Counted from the first letter of the stretch, positions 1 to 14,094 are shown. The stretch: DNA of 64,000 nt from Leguminivora glycinivorella (GCF_023078275.1 NC_062978.1:6462585-6526584); one strand, 5' to 3'. Made by a program: numbers and translations. Notes: generated by a model not told the origin, from the sequence alone.

Positions 1-1868
1 CAATCAATACTATCGTCCAATTTTGGGTTACCAGATGGTCGAGATTTGGCGGGATTCTCCCGATTTTTCGCATATCCTCCCGACTTACGATAAATAGAAA
101 TTATCCCAAAAACCACTTTGCAAAAATAGCAATTGTTGCTTCGTTCATGCTGAATCAGTTGCAATTGGTGCAAAGTTATAGAGTTAATTAGTGCCTTTTG
201 GTGTTTGTCTGAATCTTCTCGCCCGAGCGTCCGAAGGTCGCCACCCGCGCTAGACCCACTTAACCAGCTAATTGGCGCAAATTGGCCTCGATTCGGCAAC
301 ACTTACCCAACACCTGACAACAACACGCCATGTTTTAGTTGGTCTCCATTACGTGCGCAATGTTGCCATGGTTACCGCTAGACATGGTGCCATCAACGAC
401 TATAGACAAATGACGGAAAATCGGAGCTCCTTATAAAGGATATTATTTCGATCCTTCGACCTATTTTTGCAGACATACGAGTATAGGTTATCCGTTGACA
501 TAATTTACTATGGAATCGAACAAGAAACCGATCTCCTGACTCGAACTGAACTGTTTGTCTTTGTGAAGATCACTTCGAAGTTTTTCTAATCTAATCAAAA
601 CGGTTGAGGGAAATATAGGAGTCCTAACTCCTAAGCAACTTTTAGTATGACTTATCGGATCAATTTTATAATCAGCCAAAACAAGGTGTATGAAACATCG
701 TGTCATATATTAATTTATTTATCTCTAAGCTTAATGACATCGTTTGCAAATGTTTCTACTTGATATAAATTTAATTCGTCATATGTGTATTAGAAATTCG
801 AATACAAGTAGGTAATTCTAGCAAATATACTATTACATTTACGATATAATTTGGATTTGTTAATATAATTTGGATAAAAGCTGATGTAGAAGAAAAACCT
901 TCTGTAGAGAATTCAGTATTAGAAACATTAGTAGCAAGTAGGCTGTGGAAGACGCAGTGCAGTGTCGTGACCTGCCCCGCGCGAGTGAAAGTGCCAGCGC
1001 CACCGCCGTCGAACGACTAATTGTATTATCAGCGTGCCAGTTCACGATACTTCTATACGCACTAGAAATACTAGAATACGACTGTCATTTAACCAATAAT
1101 ACTACGGATACAGGAGAGAGCTAGAGCAGCTAATAAAGTTAATCTACAGCTGATCACTTTTTTTTAGATAACCCACCAGGTATACTTCTGCCTTGAAATC
1201 TTGAAAACCTTATCTTACAGTCTCTCTTTACAAGAAAAATAATGGAGTATAGCTGTTTGTGGATCAATGTCATTGTCAATCCAAAATCTCGATGCACTTA
1301 TTGGCTACGTGCATGACAATTACGCCCACTGCCATGTGAACTTGAAATGGAAAATGTCAAAAAATGACATGTAAATAAACATATATTTTAACGATTTTTC
1401 GTTAATTTTAAATAAATCCAATAACAAGAGCTACTATTTCAAGTGTAATTTAGGTAGATCGATTATACAGACATGCATTATAATAATAAAAATCAGTTTC
1501 CAAGGCATTACTCACGGTATAAACTTCCAACCACATACCACAGAAAGAGGCAATAAATTGGTGCTGGCTGGGCATATAAGGAATCTTGAAGAACATAGGA
1601 GTAATGGTAGAAGTTCTACGAACGAGTGATATGGCATTCGCTAAACCTTCGTCCCGTTAATTCCATATCAAACAAGTCTAAACGTAAGTACTTAGTCATG
1701 TCCGCGGCCGTAGAAATATCCGACACGGGCCCATTCCCAGGCCAGGCCTGAATCTTTAAGCTTAATCTTTTACGGTAGGAAAAATACTAACAGCGTATTG
1801 AACAATATTAGGTGAACAAAGCTATAAATATAATTTATTATAATGTTTTGTTTTGACATAACACTTAC
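1..1868. other. No gene recognised
   Basis: AT-rich sequence with only short chance ORFs. I saw no splice-bounded exon, RNA gene or clear mobile element. Confidence 0.5.
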
Positions 1869-2004
1869 GTTTTCTTTTCACGGTAGCTATCCATTTAGCT
1901 CTTTGATCCAATTTCCAGTGTGTTCTAAGAAAAGCATAGAACGTGCAACGACTATTTATGCCATTATTTTTACAATTAACAACGAAGCAACATAGATGCC
2001 CCAT
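1869..2004 (-). CDS. THAP-domain exon (partial gene or remnant)
   Basis: Reading leftwards from ATG at 2,004, the 45-residue peptide has the first half of a THAP zinc finger: MGHLCCFVVNCKNN at the start (Cys ligands within a CxxxxC-type spacing), then CTFYAF, then WKLDQRAKWIATVKRK. This fits the family pattern of an N-terminal C2CH finger with a conserved tryptophan followed by a W-x-x-x-V/I-basic block. The frame runs into a strong donor (C|GTAAGTG at 1,869/1,868), so this looks like a first coding exon ending in phase 1. The second half of the finger (C-x2-H) would be in a later exon to the left, which I could not find in the first 1.87 kb. THAP proteins bind DNA and are found in host transcription factors and in P-element-type transposases, so this could be either a host gene exon or a transposon relic. 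The family match is reasonably clear; whether it is functional is unknown. Confidence 0.5.
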
Positions 2005-2109
2005 ATCAAACATTGTATTATATTTTATGAGTTTTGATAGATGACAACCACAATCAGTGTCGATTTTGACCACCGCAAGCACTGCGATCGCTTTGCTTAC
2101 CCCCTCCAT

Positions 2110-5100
2110 GCACTTCGCACTAAGCCAATACGTGTATCAAGAAATACTCAGTAGTCACTTGCTCGCATGCTTGCTACTCTATTATTTTACATCATAAAAT
2201 GCCGGATATTAAACATAAATCCTTATGCTCATTTTATGGAGCTTTTAACGCTAACAATAACGAAATCCTATTTAGAACATTTCCTTCCCGGTAAATAATT
2301 TTCATTCTACTTGCTTTAAAGCTTCTTTAATATTGCTAATATGATGAAACATTTCGATTTTCCTCTAGCTCGCCACGTATAACGGCACACTGATTAAGCA
2401 ACTAGGTCAACATTCGTTTCAAAAATATAAATATGGCTCATAAAATAATCTCTCATTATCATTAAGATTATCCGTACGTTGAAGCACCGAGGAGTTTCCC
2501 AACAGTACGAATGATAATTCAGCGGCTATTCTGGGTTTTATTGCAGTTCCAATAAGGTTGGTGGTTTATCTGTGCCGCCGTACGTGCCGCGGGCCGGTTG
2601 CGTGCGTATCGCGAGCATTGCGACACGCCGCAGCTTTATTCAAAAACGTTTTGTGCTAGTTCGGGTACTTGTCTCTAGTATACAGTGAACTCTAACTGTA
2701 CACTAGCAGCCTGTCCGCTGTTCTAAGATCGAGTACGCCACAGCAAATGTCGCTGTGACCGGGGCATTACTGTATGAGGAGATGGGATCGATCTTTTATC
2801 ACGAAAATAGAACATTCGCCAAATAATATTATATTCATGACGCAAAACTTCATCATTATTTTTATCCTGCTGTATAATAAGAATATTTACGCCTTTAAAA
2901 TATATGCTTGGTTTCTTTTAAAGACATCCGGCAGAGCATAAAGGAACCCTTGCATTTGCACTGACTATAAAATCTTCACCCGCTACAAGCATCGGAGTTA
3001 GAGCTTCAACTGCTTCAACTTCCATTGCTACCCGTAGTTCTTGTATTACGACTATGTCACATACGAACTGGTCCGCTATCCCCGTAGTGAGAGGTATGGC
3101 TTGGTGAACCACAGTGCCTCGTATCGTGGTTCACGTGGGTATGGGTCAATGGTTATTGCCAGTTTCTCTTACATTACTATCCTACGGCAATCCACGCCAT
3201 GCACGATTGTTTTAACTGTTACGATGAAAACGCACGTTTGCGCTTTATTTTACTTTGGTTTATTGTTCCTTAGCGGTTATTTTAAAGATTTATTTTATGT
3301 TTTATCGGTTGCGTCGATCTTGTTTGATAGATCAATTTGAGATATTGTTCGAATGTCAATTACGTTACAACTGTCAATAAAATGACTGATTGACTGAGTC
3401 TAATCACAGCAGGTAAAGCGTCAAAAACGTCAATTCTTTACGTTCAATATGTCGATGACAGCTCTAGCTTCCAAACCAAAGTCACTGTACAATAACGTTC
3501 TCAGCAACCGGTTTCCATTGCTCTCGAGTATATTGTTTATTGTGCAGTCATTTGTTTTGAAATAATGTTTCATGTGTGCGCCGTTACGTGATTGAGCGGT
3601 CCACGACTAATCAATTGATGATCCGGTTGGTGTAGGTTCGCACCGCCGTGCAGCCACGCCAGTAGGTACATTAATTGTTCTGACGCGCTCGGTGGGAAAG
3701 AACGTACTGTGCTGGGGCGGAAACCATGATTTGGTCTCGTGGTTTGTCAAACATTGGATTTGATAAGACGGTGGTGCTTCAACCCGCAGTTTATGCAATC
3801 TTTGGTATTAACAATGATAATGCATATCCCTAAAAGTATCATATTTGATTTGACGTAGCTCTTGTCGTGAACACTTATTAGCTTGATCCGATTATATCTA
3901 TTGTGTTGTGTGATTACTGATTAATGCCTTTAATTACCTATGACGTACAGTTGCGTTTTGTCGTCTGAGAAGTGATAAGGCGAAAATGCATTCATCATTT
4001 GGAGTTAATTATTTTCCTTCCTATTCCTCAAAATCTGTAATAAATATCAGCAAGCAGCAGCTTGCTTGCCGTGAAATAGGCTAACGGGTCGAAAAAACTT
4101 ACCTGTGCCATACTCTTATATACACATGAAGCGAGCTCTGGTCATGTGGTTTTACCCAAGCTAGCAAAAAAATGGGGGTATCTTTAACATCTCTCGCCAT
4201 ATCCCATTTAGCCGGTGCTTCGTGAACAATAACCGGTCTACTCTGCACTCGTAGTGAACCCGCCTCTGCCACTATATTCTAGTTCCCGCGTCGCGATCCA
4301 AACTGGTTCCATTGTTAAGATAGGCCCATTCGTGTTCGTTTACCTTTTAAAAGTATTGTTTTTGAAAACAACGAAGAGCCTCGCTCCAGTCGCTCCACTC
4401 ATCACGGTCTGTAGTTCTAGCCTTGCTTTCACGACAGTTAGGTAGCATGCGATCACTGAATAATTGCATTCTTTTGGTATGTTAGGATGCACACCTATTA
4501 TCTCAAGGAGAACAGCTTATTTCATCCGATTATTTTTACTTGATACATATGACGTATATTGACCGGGATATAGACCGTGATTACCTTTTTGATACATATG
4601 AATCAAATCTCTCTAATAGCGATGTAACTATTTGTAGACGGCACATGGGATGGGAGGCATAAGGATCTGAATGGTGCCGATTATAAAAGGTTGCTTAAAT
4701 ATTTTGAGCGTAAAGAAGCCTGTGAAGGAACCCGGTCAATAGAAGCAGACAGCAACCTCTGCATTGAAGAAACGAACGACCGATGTCGACGATTATGTTA
4801 TAACTGTTACAAGCGCTGTTCACTGTAGCAGCTACTTCAAATCGGAACGCATGCTAATTTTCATCTATCACAAACGCGTGTCTCCATACATATTTATGAG
4901 AAATTGATCTGACCGTCAGACCAATAACTGGTAGGCCAACCATGCTATTAGATATTAAGCGTGTGGAGTCCTTGCCGCACCCCACTCATTGCAAACAAGA
5001 TCAAACAAACTAAAATAGGCCACGTTTATCCTGTAATGATGAAAAGCTGTCAAGTATACAACAAGGTATACTTAACAGTCGACATTCAAACCAATTTGTT

Positions 5101-6850
5101 AAGTAAATTTTAATAAATTAGAAGTAATTTATAAACATAGCCTCAAATTATTAAAAACTATTTACGAATAGAGGTCAAACTGTACTAAGGACGATCGCAA
5201 AGCGTGTGAATTAACATGCTGTTGTGTGGAGCGGCTCAAGAGACGGTAAAAGTGCTCCGACCGGCCGGTCACTACCCGGCCCGCCTACATACCCACATCT
5301 GCGCACCTGTCTTCTAAACACACGCGTTTAGAAACCTCGCTCATAACTCACAACTCGAACGAAGTTAGCGACGTCATTGCCACCGGATCCAAAATGTCGA
5401 AAAGAAAATTGAAGACGCTAATACGTGACTTACTTCTGATGCCTCCTTTTTAGGGTACTATGTTTTGCATGCCAATTTTAGAAGCGTTTTCATTGTAAAT
5501 AGAGATATCAACTTATGTGCACCAAGAATAAAATAGTTGAATCTCAATTTTATTGTTTCTATTGAGAAGCAAGGTCAGCAAGATTCCTCCATCAAGCTAA
5601 TCCTTAATTCTTCATTGTTTCTCTTTTCAAGTTCAACGTGTTAATTTATACTAAAGCTTTTGCAATCGCCTGCTAGAATAACCTGTCACCGCTATTGATT
5701 TTCATTAGGTATGCAAAATTTAGAGGTCAGTTCAGAGTCGGAAACTGGTCCGTTTATCAATAGCCAAGTGAGCTTTTGATACGAAACTACATTATGCTAG
5801 AAATCTGTATATACTATATCCGATTCTCCCATAAATCGATTTGTATTTTAATAGAGTTAACTCTTTGTGCTAGATCCCATAAATACCTGTTCGGACAGTA
5901 ATTGGTTTTCGCTCGCAAGTCGAAGCCGTGTTGTATATTGGTGGGGTATTGGAGTGCCCTACTGCCCTATCGGTTAGAACAAAATGTCAACCGGTCAAGC
6001 TGCGCAATGATTACCTATACGATAAGTTGGAAAATATCTTTATAAGATAAACCATAGTTTTAAACTCTTCTAAGAACAAAAATTATATTTTAAGTAATGA
6101 TTGCATGAAAGATAGTGTAACATGCCCTCAGGTTGAAAACGGGCTCGATAACTCAAATCATCGGCTTCACTGAACAGCGCTGTCAAGCGTAAAAAGTGTA
6201 AACCTGGGCTGCGATGCGATGTCCATTTTGCATTAGCCTCGCCTAAAAATGGAGGTAAAAAGCTACGCCAAGCCCCGTGTTGATGAGCAACGCTGTTAAT
6301 AACACATTTTTTATAGACTTAAAAATGTTACGTATCCATCAATTCAATTCCATCATGGATGGACAAGCTTGTTTACTACTTTCTCCGCAAAAGTTTGTAT
6401 GTAGACCATTTATTGACAGACAAGCTCAATTTAGACGGCGTAGGGACAAAACGTCTCCAAGCCAAGAAGTTGGGCGGTCGCGCTAATGAATATTAAGGGA
6501 CCGGGTAATTAGTATGGTCGGCGCGTATCAGTGTCGCTGACACCAGGGTCAGTCCACTTTGTGCGTCACGAGATGCACAGTTATCGATCGACTATAGCTT
6601 ACCGGTTTTTTACCTGCTTAGGTGAGCACAAGTATAGCGGACAATTTCCGAAGACAAGATTATGGTTGAAGATTATTCCAGAAGATAGTCGCTAACACGA
6701 AAAGGTTATTCGCTATCTACGTAGACCCTATTATTTATCAGGACGAATAATTTAGAACTTGAGACTATATTATGCAGATAATGGCTCCCTAAAAGAAAAC
6801 TATTTCGTGTCTTATACTTTTGTAGGTTCTGGCACTTTTGGCGAAATTAT
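2110..6850. other. No gene recognised
   Basis: AT-rich non-coding sequence. No ORF here matches a family I know and no exon with plausible borders was seen. Confidence 0.45.
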
Positions 6851-6853
6851 TAT

Positions 6854-6896
6854 GAAGATAATAGTTTCCTAAAAAAAGTAGGAAACTATTATCTTC
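6854..6896. repeat. Perfect 18-bp hairpin
   Basis: Two 18-bp arms (6,854-6,871 and 6,879-6,896, starting GAAGATAATAG) pair perfectly around a 7-base A-rich loop. A motif TGGCACTTTTGGCGAAAT occurs on both sides (about 6,830 and 6,930), so the hairpin sits inside a small local duplication. Probably a MITE relic. Confidence 0.6.
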
Positions 6897-7376
6897 TACT
6901 GTAGGTTTTGACACTGTCTACTGTAGGTTTTGGCACTTTTGGCGAAATGAATTGTATCGACTATAACATTTCTGTAGGTTGAATGCATTGTAGTCGCTTA
7001 TTGCTCGTTCGACCTGAAATGAAGCATTGTTTACAATCACACGTTTACATGGCGCAATGCATGGACGGTGTGGGAGCCCGAGCAGCTTGTCTGCCGCCCC
7101 GCGCCGGACACAATACCATGTCGCACATAACGCAAACACAGCCTTTGTCTACACAACAATGATGAACCTTGACAAACGCTCACTGCGGCCAGACCTTCAC
7201 AAAGCGACCAGTATACCTCTGATCACATTATGAACAGTTGCTATAAATCTTCGGGTCGAATTAAACTGGGGACGCAAGCAGACGACCATATGCGGGAATG
7301 AACCGACGGAACACTCGAGGTCGTGGCGATGGAGCGATTTGTGTCTCCTGTTCCATTGCAAACATACTTAAAAAAA

Positions 7377-7823
7377 CCGGCCAAGTGCGAGTCGGACTCG
7401 CGCACCGAGGGTTCCGTACAAACCTGCAAGGTTTACAATTATTAAAAAAAAATATATTATGTGATGTAACTAAAAATTTATGGTTTTCGTAATTTTTCCT
7501 TTATCTATGCTATAAGACGTTGCTTCGTACCAAATTTCAAGATTCTGAGTTCACGGGAAGCACCCTGTAGGTTTTGATTCCCTTGCAAGTGTCGAAAATT
7601 TGCGGCATAAACGGCTGTATCTTTTGATTGCGTTGGCTTAGAAGTTTGATTTTTTACAGCTTCAAGGGACAGTAGACCTGAGTAATTGATATAAATTTCA
7701 GCTTCATACCTCCACGCGTTCCTGAGAAAAAGGGTCTTGACAGACGGACGGACGGACAGACGGACAACAAAGTGATCCTATAAGGGTTCCGTTTTTTCCT
7801 TTTGAGGTACGGAACCCTAAAAA
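7377..7823 (+). mobile_element. SINE/MITE-like short interspersed element
   Basis: Starts CCGGCCAAGTGCGAGTCGG and ends in GTACGGAACCCTAAAAA, with a (GACG)n-type tract GACGGACGGACAGACGG near the 3' end. The inner borders carry an inverted pair, AGGGTTCCGTAC and GTACGGAACCCT. I recognise this as a family widespread in Lepidoptera but do not assign it a formal name. It is the best single hint of the host order in the left part of the window. Confidence 0.6.
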
Positions 7824-8324
7824 GGTTCAGGAAATTGCGATTGGAATGGAACATCTCTTGCCACATCCGAATTCGATCAAGGCTTAGAATAATTTGCTTC
7901 AGGTAGAAACTGTAAGTTCAGATTCAGATCATAACCGCAACTATCAGTACCAAAGGAAATAAATTATGATATGTGCGACACTGCGCTACCCGCCAAATTG
8001 AGAAGAAAATATTTCTTAAAGATAGGTGAGTTGCACTTTTTAGCGCTTTCTCTTGAAGAATTTAGCTCGTTTACTATATACGTAATAGGAAATCAATATC
8101 TCGACGTGGGATCGCGGTTCCAGCAGGCTAGGTAGCGTAAATGAGCGCGGTTGCGCCACCGCTGGCCCGGTTAACACACGTGTGGTAGCTCTTGCGCTGC
8201 AACAGGCAGGTGGACTTTACAATCGAGACTGGCCTTTAGCTGATGGGCCTTGTGCTCTTTTATTCATCCGATCCGAGGTCTTGTTTGGGCTGGTCAACTT
8301 CATGAGCAGTGCCAATATTATAAC

Positions 8325-9144
8325 CAGAGATCGGAAAAATTTGCGTCATTGCTCGCAATAATATGGACATGTCTCCAAAATTAATCAAATAATTAATCAT
8401 TTAATTAATTTCTTACTTGACATATAATTTGATTCCTAGTCAATAAATACAAAAGTTTGTTGTAAAAGTATAGATTTATTAAAGAAAATAATCAGTATTT
8501 TTTCCAAATTTCAGCAGTCAGCAGTACTTAAGTGCTGAAAAACTCCGCTCGCAATCCACTGATGTTAATGGGGCAAACTTAAGTACTTTATAGGAATATT
8601 ATTATTCCAGTATAATTCAGAGTTATTTTCTGTTCTAAGTTGTGGGCGATAACCTCAAAATCGGGATTTAATATCTGCATAGTTGTTTGAATTTACATCC
8701 ATATATATAGTATAGGTAAATACGCATACGTACCATTTTCACGTCGTATTATATTAAATTCAATTTTCGCCACTAATTCGTTTTTAAACTGGCGATATTA
8801 GGCAATATTAGGTACTCACCAGTAAAGAAAATGGCATTTTTTAAATTTTCTGCCGATTAGGTATGGTACGTACGTAATTTAGGTACGGCAAATACGACTG
8901 TAATTTGAATACTATCAATGTCAAAATATATATATTAAGAAAAAGTGAATCCACGGAGGTTTTATATCTAGAGAACTAGACGAACTAGTTAAATAAATCT
9001 ACACTTTAACAAACTTTTGTATTTATTGACTAGGAATCAAATTATATGTCAAGTAAGAAATTAATTAAATGATTAATTATTTGATTAATTTTGGAGACAT
9101 GTCCACATTATTGCGAGCAATGACGCAAATTTTTCCGATCTCTG
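8325..9144. mobile_element. Non-autonomous hAT-like element with about 155-bp terminal inverted repeats
   Basis: The left end (8,325-8,480, CAGAGATCGGAAAAATTTGC) and right end (8,989-9,144, ending TTTTTCCGATCTCTG) are near-perfect inverted repeats. The 5' CAGAGA terminus fits hAT-type ends. The flanks ATTATAAC (left) and AATTTATAAC (right) could be a degraded 8-bp target duplication, but the match is not clean. The interior has no transposase ORF. Confidence 0.7.
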
Positions 9145-9529
9145 AATTTATAACTTATGAGCAAGTATCTAAATAGTACCCCTAAAAATATCAAAAAAAC
9201 ATTTATCCGCATTGTGTAACTAGTTGTGTGCAATAAAAAAATGTCATTTATTTCTTCAAACTTCAAACTTTTTATTTTGAAATTAAATCATAATAGTTGT
9301 GTAACCAACAGGCATGTACTTAAACATTAAAAATTGTGTCAATGAACTAACCTACCTTCGTAAAACAATAAATTTTAAATCATGTCAAAAAATGAGGTTC
9401 ATTAAAGTCAAAGCTCAAACGGAACCATTCAATGTCAAAATCACTATACAAAATTTGAATTGAAAAAAAAAACAGAAACATAAATAAAAAAAATTAAATA
9501 GGGGAGTCAAATTTAATACTAAACAAAGA

Positions 9530-9825
9530 TTACAAAGCAATATCAGGAGTTGTAATTGAAAACTTTAGTAACGACGGTGATATTTCATTAAGCGGGGTGA
9601 CATCATTCAGTAAATGCTTGTCGAGTTCGCTCCACTTCAAACAACCATTTCGGCAATCCGTCCCGACTAGATTACCCTCACGAATACAACCGACCACTTC
9701 GCTCCGACACGACCAGTATAAGTCTGACCCCCTATTACGCATATCACAATGAACGGTACTAAGGGACGTGCTGACAGTCAAGACCAAAAGGTTTCGTGAA
9801 GAGGCAGGTTAGTCCCGACCCCATT
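9530..9825. other. No gene recognised
   Basis: Short open frames only. No recognisable product and no clear exon borders. Confidence 0.4.
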
Positions 9826-9930
9826 GCCGCGACGATGACGCGAGCCTGTGACGTCACCGCCCGTCGCGCAACAGGTGTCACCCCCCCGGGGGCGGGCGGG
9901 GGCTCGTGACGTCACCGCTCCATATCTGCG
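9826..9930. promoter_or_regulatory. GC-rich patch with two CRE palindromes
   Basis: Two perfect TGACGTCA sites (9,849-9,856 and 9,907-9,914), each followed by CCGC, lie 58 bp apart. They are in a GC-rich island containing CCCCCCGGGGGCGGGCGGGGG inside otherwise AT-rich DNA. This is the consensus bound by CREB/ATF bZIP factors. It lies about 5.9 kb upstream of the first recognised Mob2 exon, so it could be a distal promoter or enhancer of Mob2 or belong to an unrecognised transcript. The sites are seen; the role is inferred. Confidence 0.35.
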
Positions 9931-12900
9931 CCCTCGTTGACCTCGACTGCACGACTCATTTGACTTTCGGGCTGGCATTTCAGCCCTTTCAGCTTAATGT
10001 ATTCGCTGAATCATCGATGTTCAGCTGTTTACAACTTGGGATCGAATTGAAATAATTGTATTTCAGTTGTGAAGTTGGAATTTCGTGTAATGCGATGTCG
10101 ATTCTTGCTGCCTTTCTAATTACCAATCACCTGTCGATAACACTCGTTATAGAAAAAAAAATATTTAAGGTGTTCGAGAAATCGAGACACAACTCACGTG
10201 ACATAATAATTAATATGTAATTTCAACGTGGCGTAATTAATTAACCGAGGACGTACTCAATACACGAGGCTCCACAGTCCACTATAACTAACCCTGCTGT
10301 GTAACGTTTCTATGTCCCATTTCGTACACGAAACCTCAAACAAGATATCAAAAAACATGTCTGTCCCCATCTACTACACTTAGAAGAAGTTAGAATAGAA
10401 CCCTTTAATTTATTATAAAAAACTATAAAGCAGTACAAAATTACAAGTTTTATAACAATTATAACTCCACTTACAGCCATTAGAAAAATAAAAACAAAAG
10501 GAATAGCTAAGTATACAGGCTTCCACAACCTTTGATTTATGAATATGTGTTTCAAAATTAATCGATCCCTTCAGCTGCTGAGGATATAACTTTTCTGTCG
10601 ATCAGTATCGAGTAGCAGAGCTGTTTTATTTATATCTGAACAATAATGTAACCGAGCCACAATACACAATAACTTATGCCTTCGTTTCTCGAAGTCGTCG
10701 TGACTCGGCCACTAGTCACCGCTGGTATATCGATCGGTTCTGCGCCACCGACCGTCGCGAATGGAGCATCCCACCTTAACCAGGGGCGGCTCACTCCGCG
10801 ATTCTATTGCCGCGCTACAAGTACATGCCGGCGGCCGCGAGTTCGCGGCCTAATCAGGGGTGGCGCGTGTTCTCACGGAACGCACGTTCGCACTTTCTAA
10901 TGTTACTTTACGTCGCGAGTTTTTTTTAAGGTTCATATGCTATGTCCGCGTGTGGAATGGCTAATAATGCTTAGTTAAATAGATATCATGAATAAAATAA
11001 ATACCATAGGACATGTTTACACAGATCTACTATTGATAAAGTCCCCCAAAAAGATTCAATAAGGCTTGTGATGTTGGAACTTAAACAAAAATATATAAAT
11101 ACCATATATATATACCTAGAAAGTACCCAAGACTTGAATATAATAGTATAACATTTTATCTGAGTATTAAATCGTTTTAATCCGTAGGCAACCCTAACGC
11201 CGGGCGCCGCGCACGTGCGGCTCGTTTCTTTGCTAGACTTTTGTAGGTATTTAAAAAGTCGGCATGTCGTGAACATCAAAGCAGTGGGCCTTCTGTACTT
11301 GTACTATTATATATTCTGTGCCTTAACTCACCATCTAAGCATATCTTAGCTCTTTCACTCTTAGTAGAAGATGCTTTTGGTCACAATCTTAGTAACGACT
11401 TTCTTTTTTGAATCTAAGTGACGCATTGTGGATTTCACTCGATATGTCCAACACTACCTTACTTTTTCATAACCTGGTTCATTCATTCAACTTTACCAAT
11501 GTACCCCAGAACATTGCCTCCATCTCTTACCAGTATTGCAGTCTTGGCACAGTGTTCAAGCACACTCGAATATCGTTCGAACGGATTATGCCGTTCTCGC
11601 TGCAATGCGGCGAAAGCAGCTGGCAGTTCGTACTTCACGTATCCGCAGATCCGCACGCTAGATGACACTTATGATTCAATATGCGACACAACGGCAACAG
11701 CTTGCCGAATATTTGTGTTAATATTGCTGATATTCCATTCTCATAGATCGCAGAACGCGAGTATTGTTGTTGGACAATGTGTATTCTAAAGAAGCCGTTG
11801 GCCATCTGGCACCAAAAGATTGTACAGTACAGCCCATGAGATTTCAAAAGGGTATTTGGTTTTCGGATAAAATCGTACATAGTCGTAGACTGACTTGTCT
11901 TACAGATTTAGTTGTAGTCGACATGCTCTAAAATCCGAAGGCCCTTCTGAAATGCCACGCAATATATAGATCAATATTTTTTAGTCAGTGTTGCCAAATT
12001 GCCAGTAACACGAAAGAGACTAATAAGCGTAATGTTTTTGCAAGTATTTAATACGCACGTTCCCGCGGCAGCCCTGACCTTCGCCTCCCCGCGAGGGAGG
12101 GCCGTTCTCACGTTTATTTATATTACACTCCGCTCCACTTGCTCAAGGATGCGATTGCCTCGAATGGCCATAAAGCGAGGCGTGTAGTCGTATACACCTC
12201 GCATTCTCAGTTCTCACCAATGGACGCACATAGACAGTCTGTTCTTCGGTGCTAGACAACTTCACGCTATTTACAGTTGTTGTGAGGCTAATAGAAAACT
12301 GGATAATTATAGTTACTAAGTTGCATGGACATTAATAGTCAATTACCTACGCAATTAACTTATGATCATTGTATTGGCTATGCGTGAACTGCGTGAAGTT
12401 GGTGGTAAAATAAATCCCACCAAAAACATTCTGTAAAAAACTAGCGAAGTCTCCATGGAGCTACTTGTTTATCTCTAAAAGTAATGAAATATAGACAAAG
12501 TCGTGCCAAGTCTTAAGGTTCCTTACTGCGATTTATTTATTATTATAGTTAATTATTTGTGACTGTGCCGTTGTGCTTGCTTCGCGCTCGAATTGTCGGG
12601 GCCCCATACAAAAAATGGCAACGCACGAGGTGCTGAAAACATCATATATTTTGTTTTTATAATTTTGAAATTTCGTCAAAATGTACCACAACTGCAGATA
12701 GTTCTGTAGATGGCTTCAACAGTGGCAACAACCGCGCGCCAACGTCACGCGCGGAGAGAAAGTGCACTTTTTGTGGACCGCGCACCATTCAACTATAACT
12801 ACGCTATTTTGTACGATCGACGCACGTAAATACAAATAACATCGTTTCTAGTTGAAGAAACACTGTTTCACACGAATTCTATTCAGTCTGTGACATGATA

Positions 12901-14094
12901 ATTGACGGTGATGTTATAGCACAATGACTGAATCATGTATCACTTTCACGAAGCTATCTTCTAAATAAAAGCGAGGTCGGCGTGGGCGGCGCGGGCACGA
13001 GCCAACTGAAGTCGCTGCACTGTCGCCGGCCGCATTTAACAATCAACTGGCCACTGTCACCCGGCAGTAACATCACTTACTTCTTTACAAGATACCTACA
13101 TATTACATTTTTACATTGAAGCGAGGTATGGGCATTGTAAATGTCAACTCATCTCGCTTTGTGTGGTAGGCCACAGCATGACAGCACAGCGGATGTCATT
13201 CCAAATCTAGAGCTCAGTCCAACTAAAGAAGTACTTTTCAGAAAACCGCAACCAAATGACACTCGACCCTAATCGCAGTTTAGTGTTGGTGCCGATGAGT
13301 AAAGGTTGCTAGAGCTCAGCAAATACTTCTAAAGTTGCTGACGTCCATAAGCTATGAAGACAATTTAAACAATATGTACCTATGAGTATGCAGGTAACGT
13401 TTGCTCTTTTGATGAAAGCTTTTGCAAAATAGTAACTTTGTGTTATACTTATTGAATGCTGAATCAAGCAAAAGATTATTTTTGACTAGTAAAACGTATT
13501 ACTTGTGTTGTGATTTTACGTAGCTACAACATTCAGTTTCGCTATCTCTTCGTACATTAGTTCACATTACAGCCTATTTGATCGCTGACGTTGACGGATG
13601 GATGCTGCGGCCTTGAACTTATTGGTGGGGTCTGTTTTGTTGGCGCCGCAGGTCAGGATCCCGAAACTCGAATAATAAAACGTCGATTTGTAAATTTTGT
13701 AATGAACTGGTATATTTTTCCAAAACGGTACATACTGGTTTAGAAGAGGTTCTTGCCAAAACGGTTAGGTTCACAAGTACCGGTTGAATGATAGAATCGA
13801 GGCTGATGAGAGAGTGATTTGCTATTATTGGATCAGTACAAAAGACGGTTCCAATGTGGGTACCTCTAATTGCCTGCGATAATACAAACCTATTGATGCT
13901 TCAGAACAAGACTCCGAATAATAGCCAAGCCAAACGGCTGTTTGCGGCTGTACAAATAAAATTTTTTTCTTCACACAGCAGCATTTAATGACTACGGGCT
14001 ACGGCTTTGACATCTAGAAGAAATTCATGACCTGACTCAGTCAGATTTTCTTCGCGTACGATTTCCTGGCGACCCTCAACAGCGATTCTACTAA
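9931..14094. other. Intergenic or upstream sequence, no gene recognised
   Basis: Mostly AT-rich with GC-rich islets near 10,680-10,880 and 12,960-13,030. No exon or RNA gene could be supported. Regulatory sequence for Mob2 may lie here but I cannot point to a specific site. Confidence 0.4.

Noticed and set aside
11408..11880. Overlapping 60-123-codon ORFs on both strands
   Set aside because: No motif, no splice logic and no codon bias; overlapping frames on both strands suggest chance.
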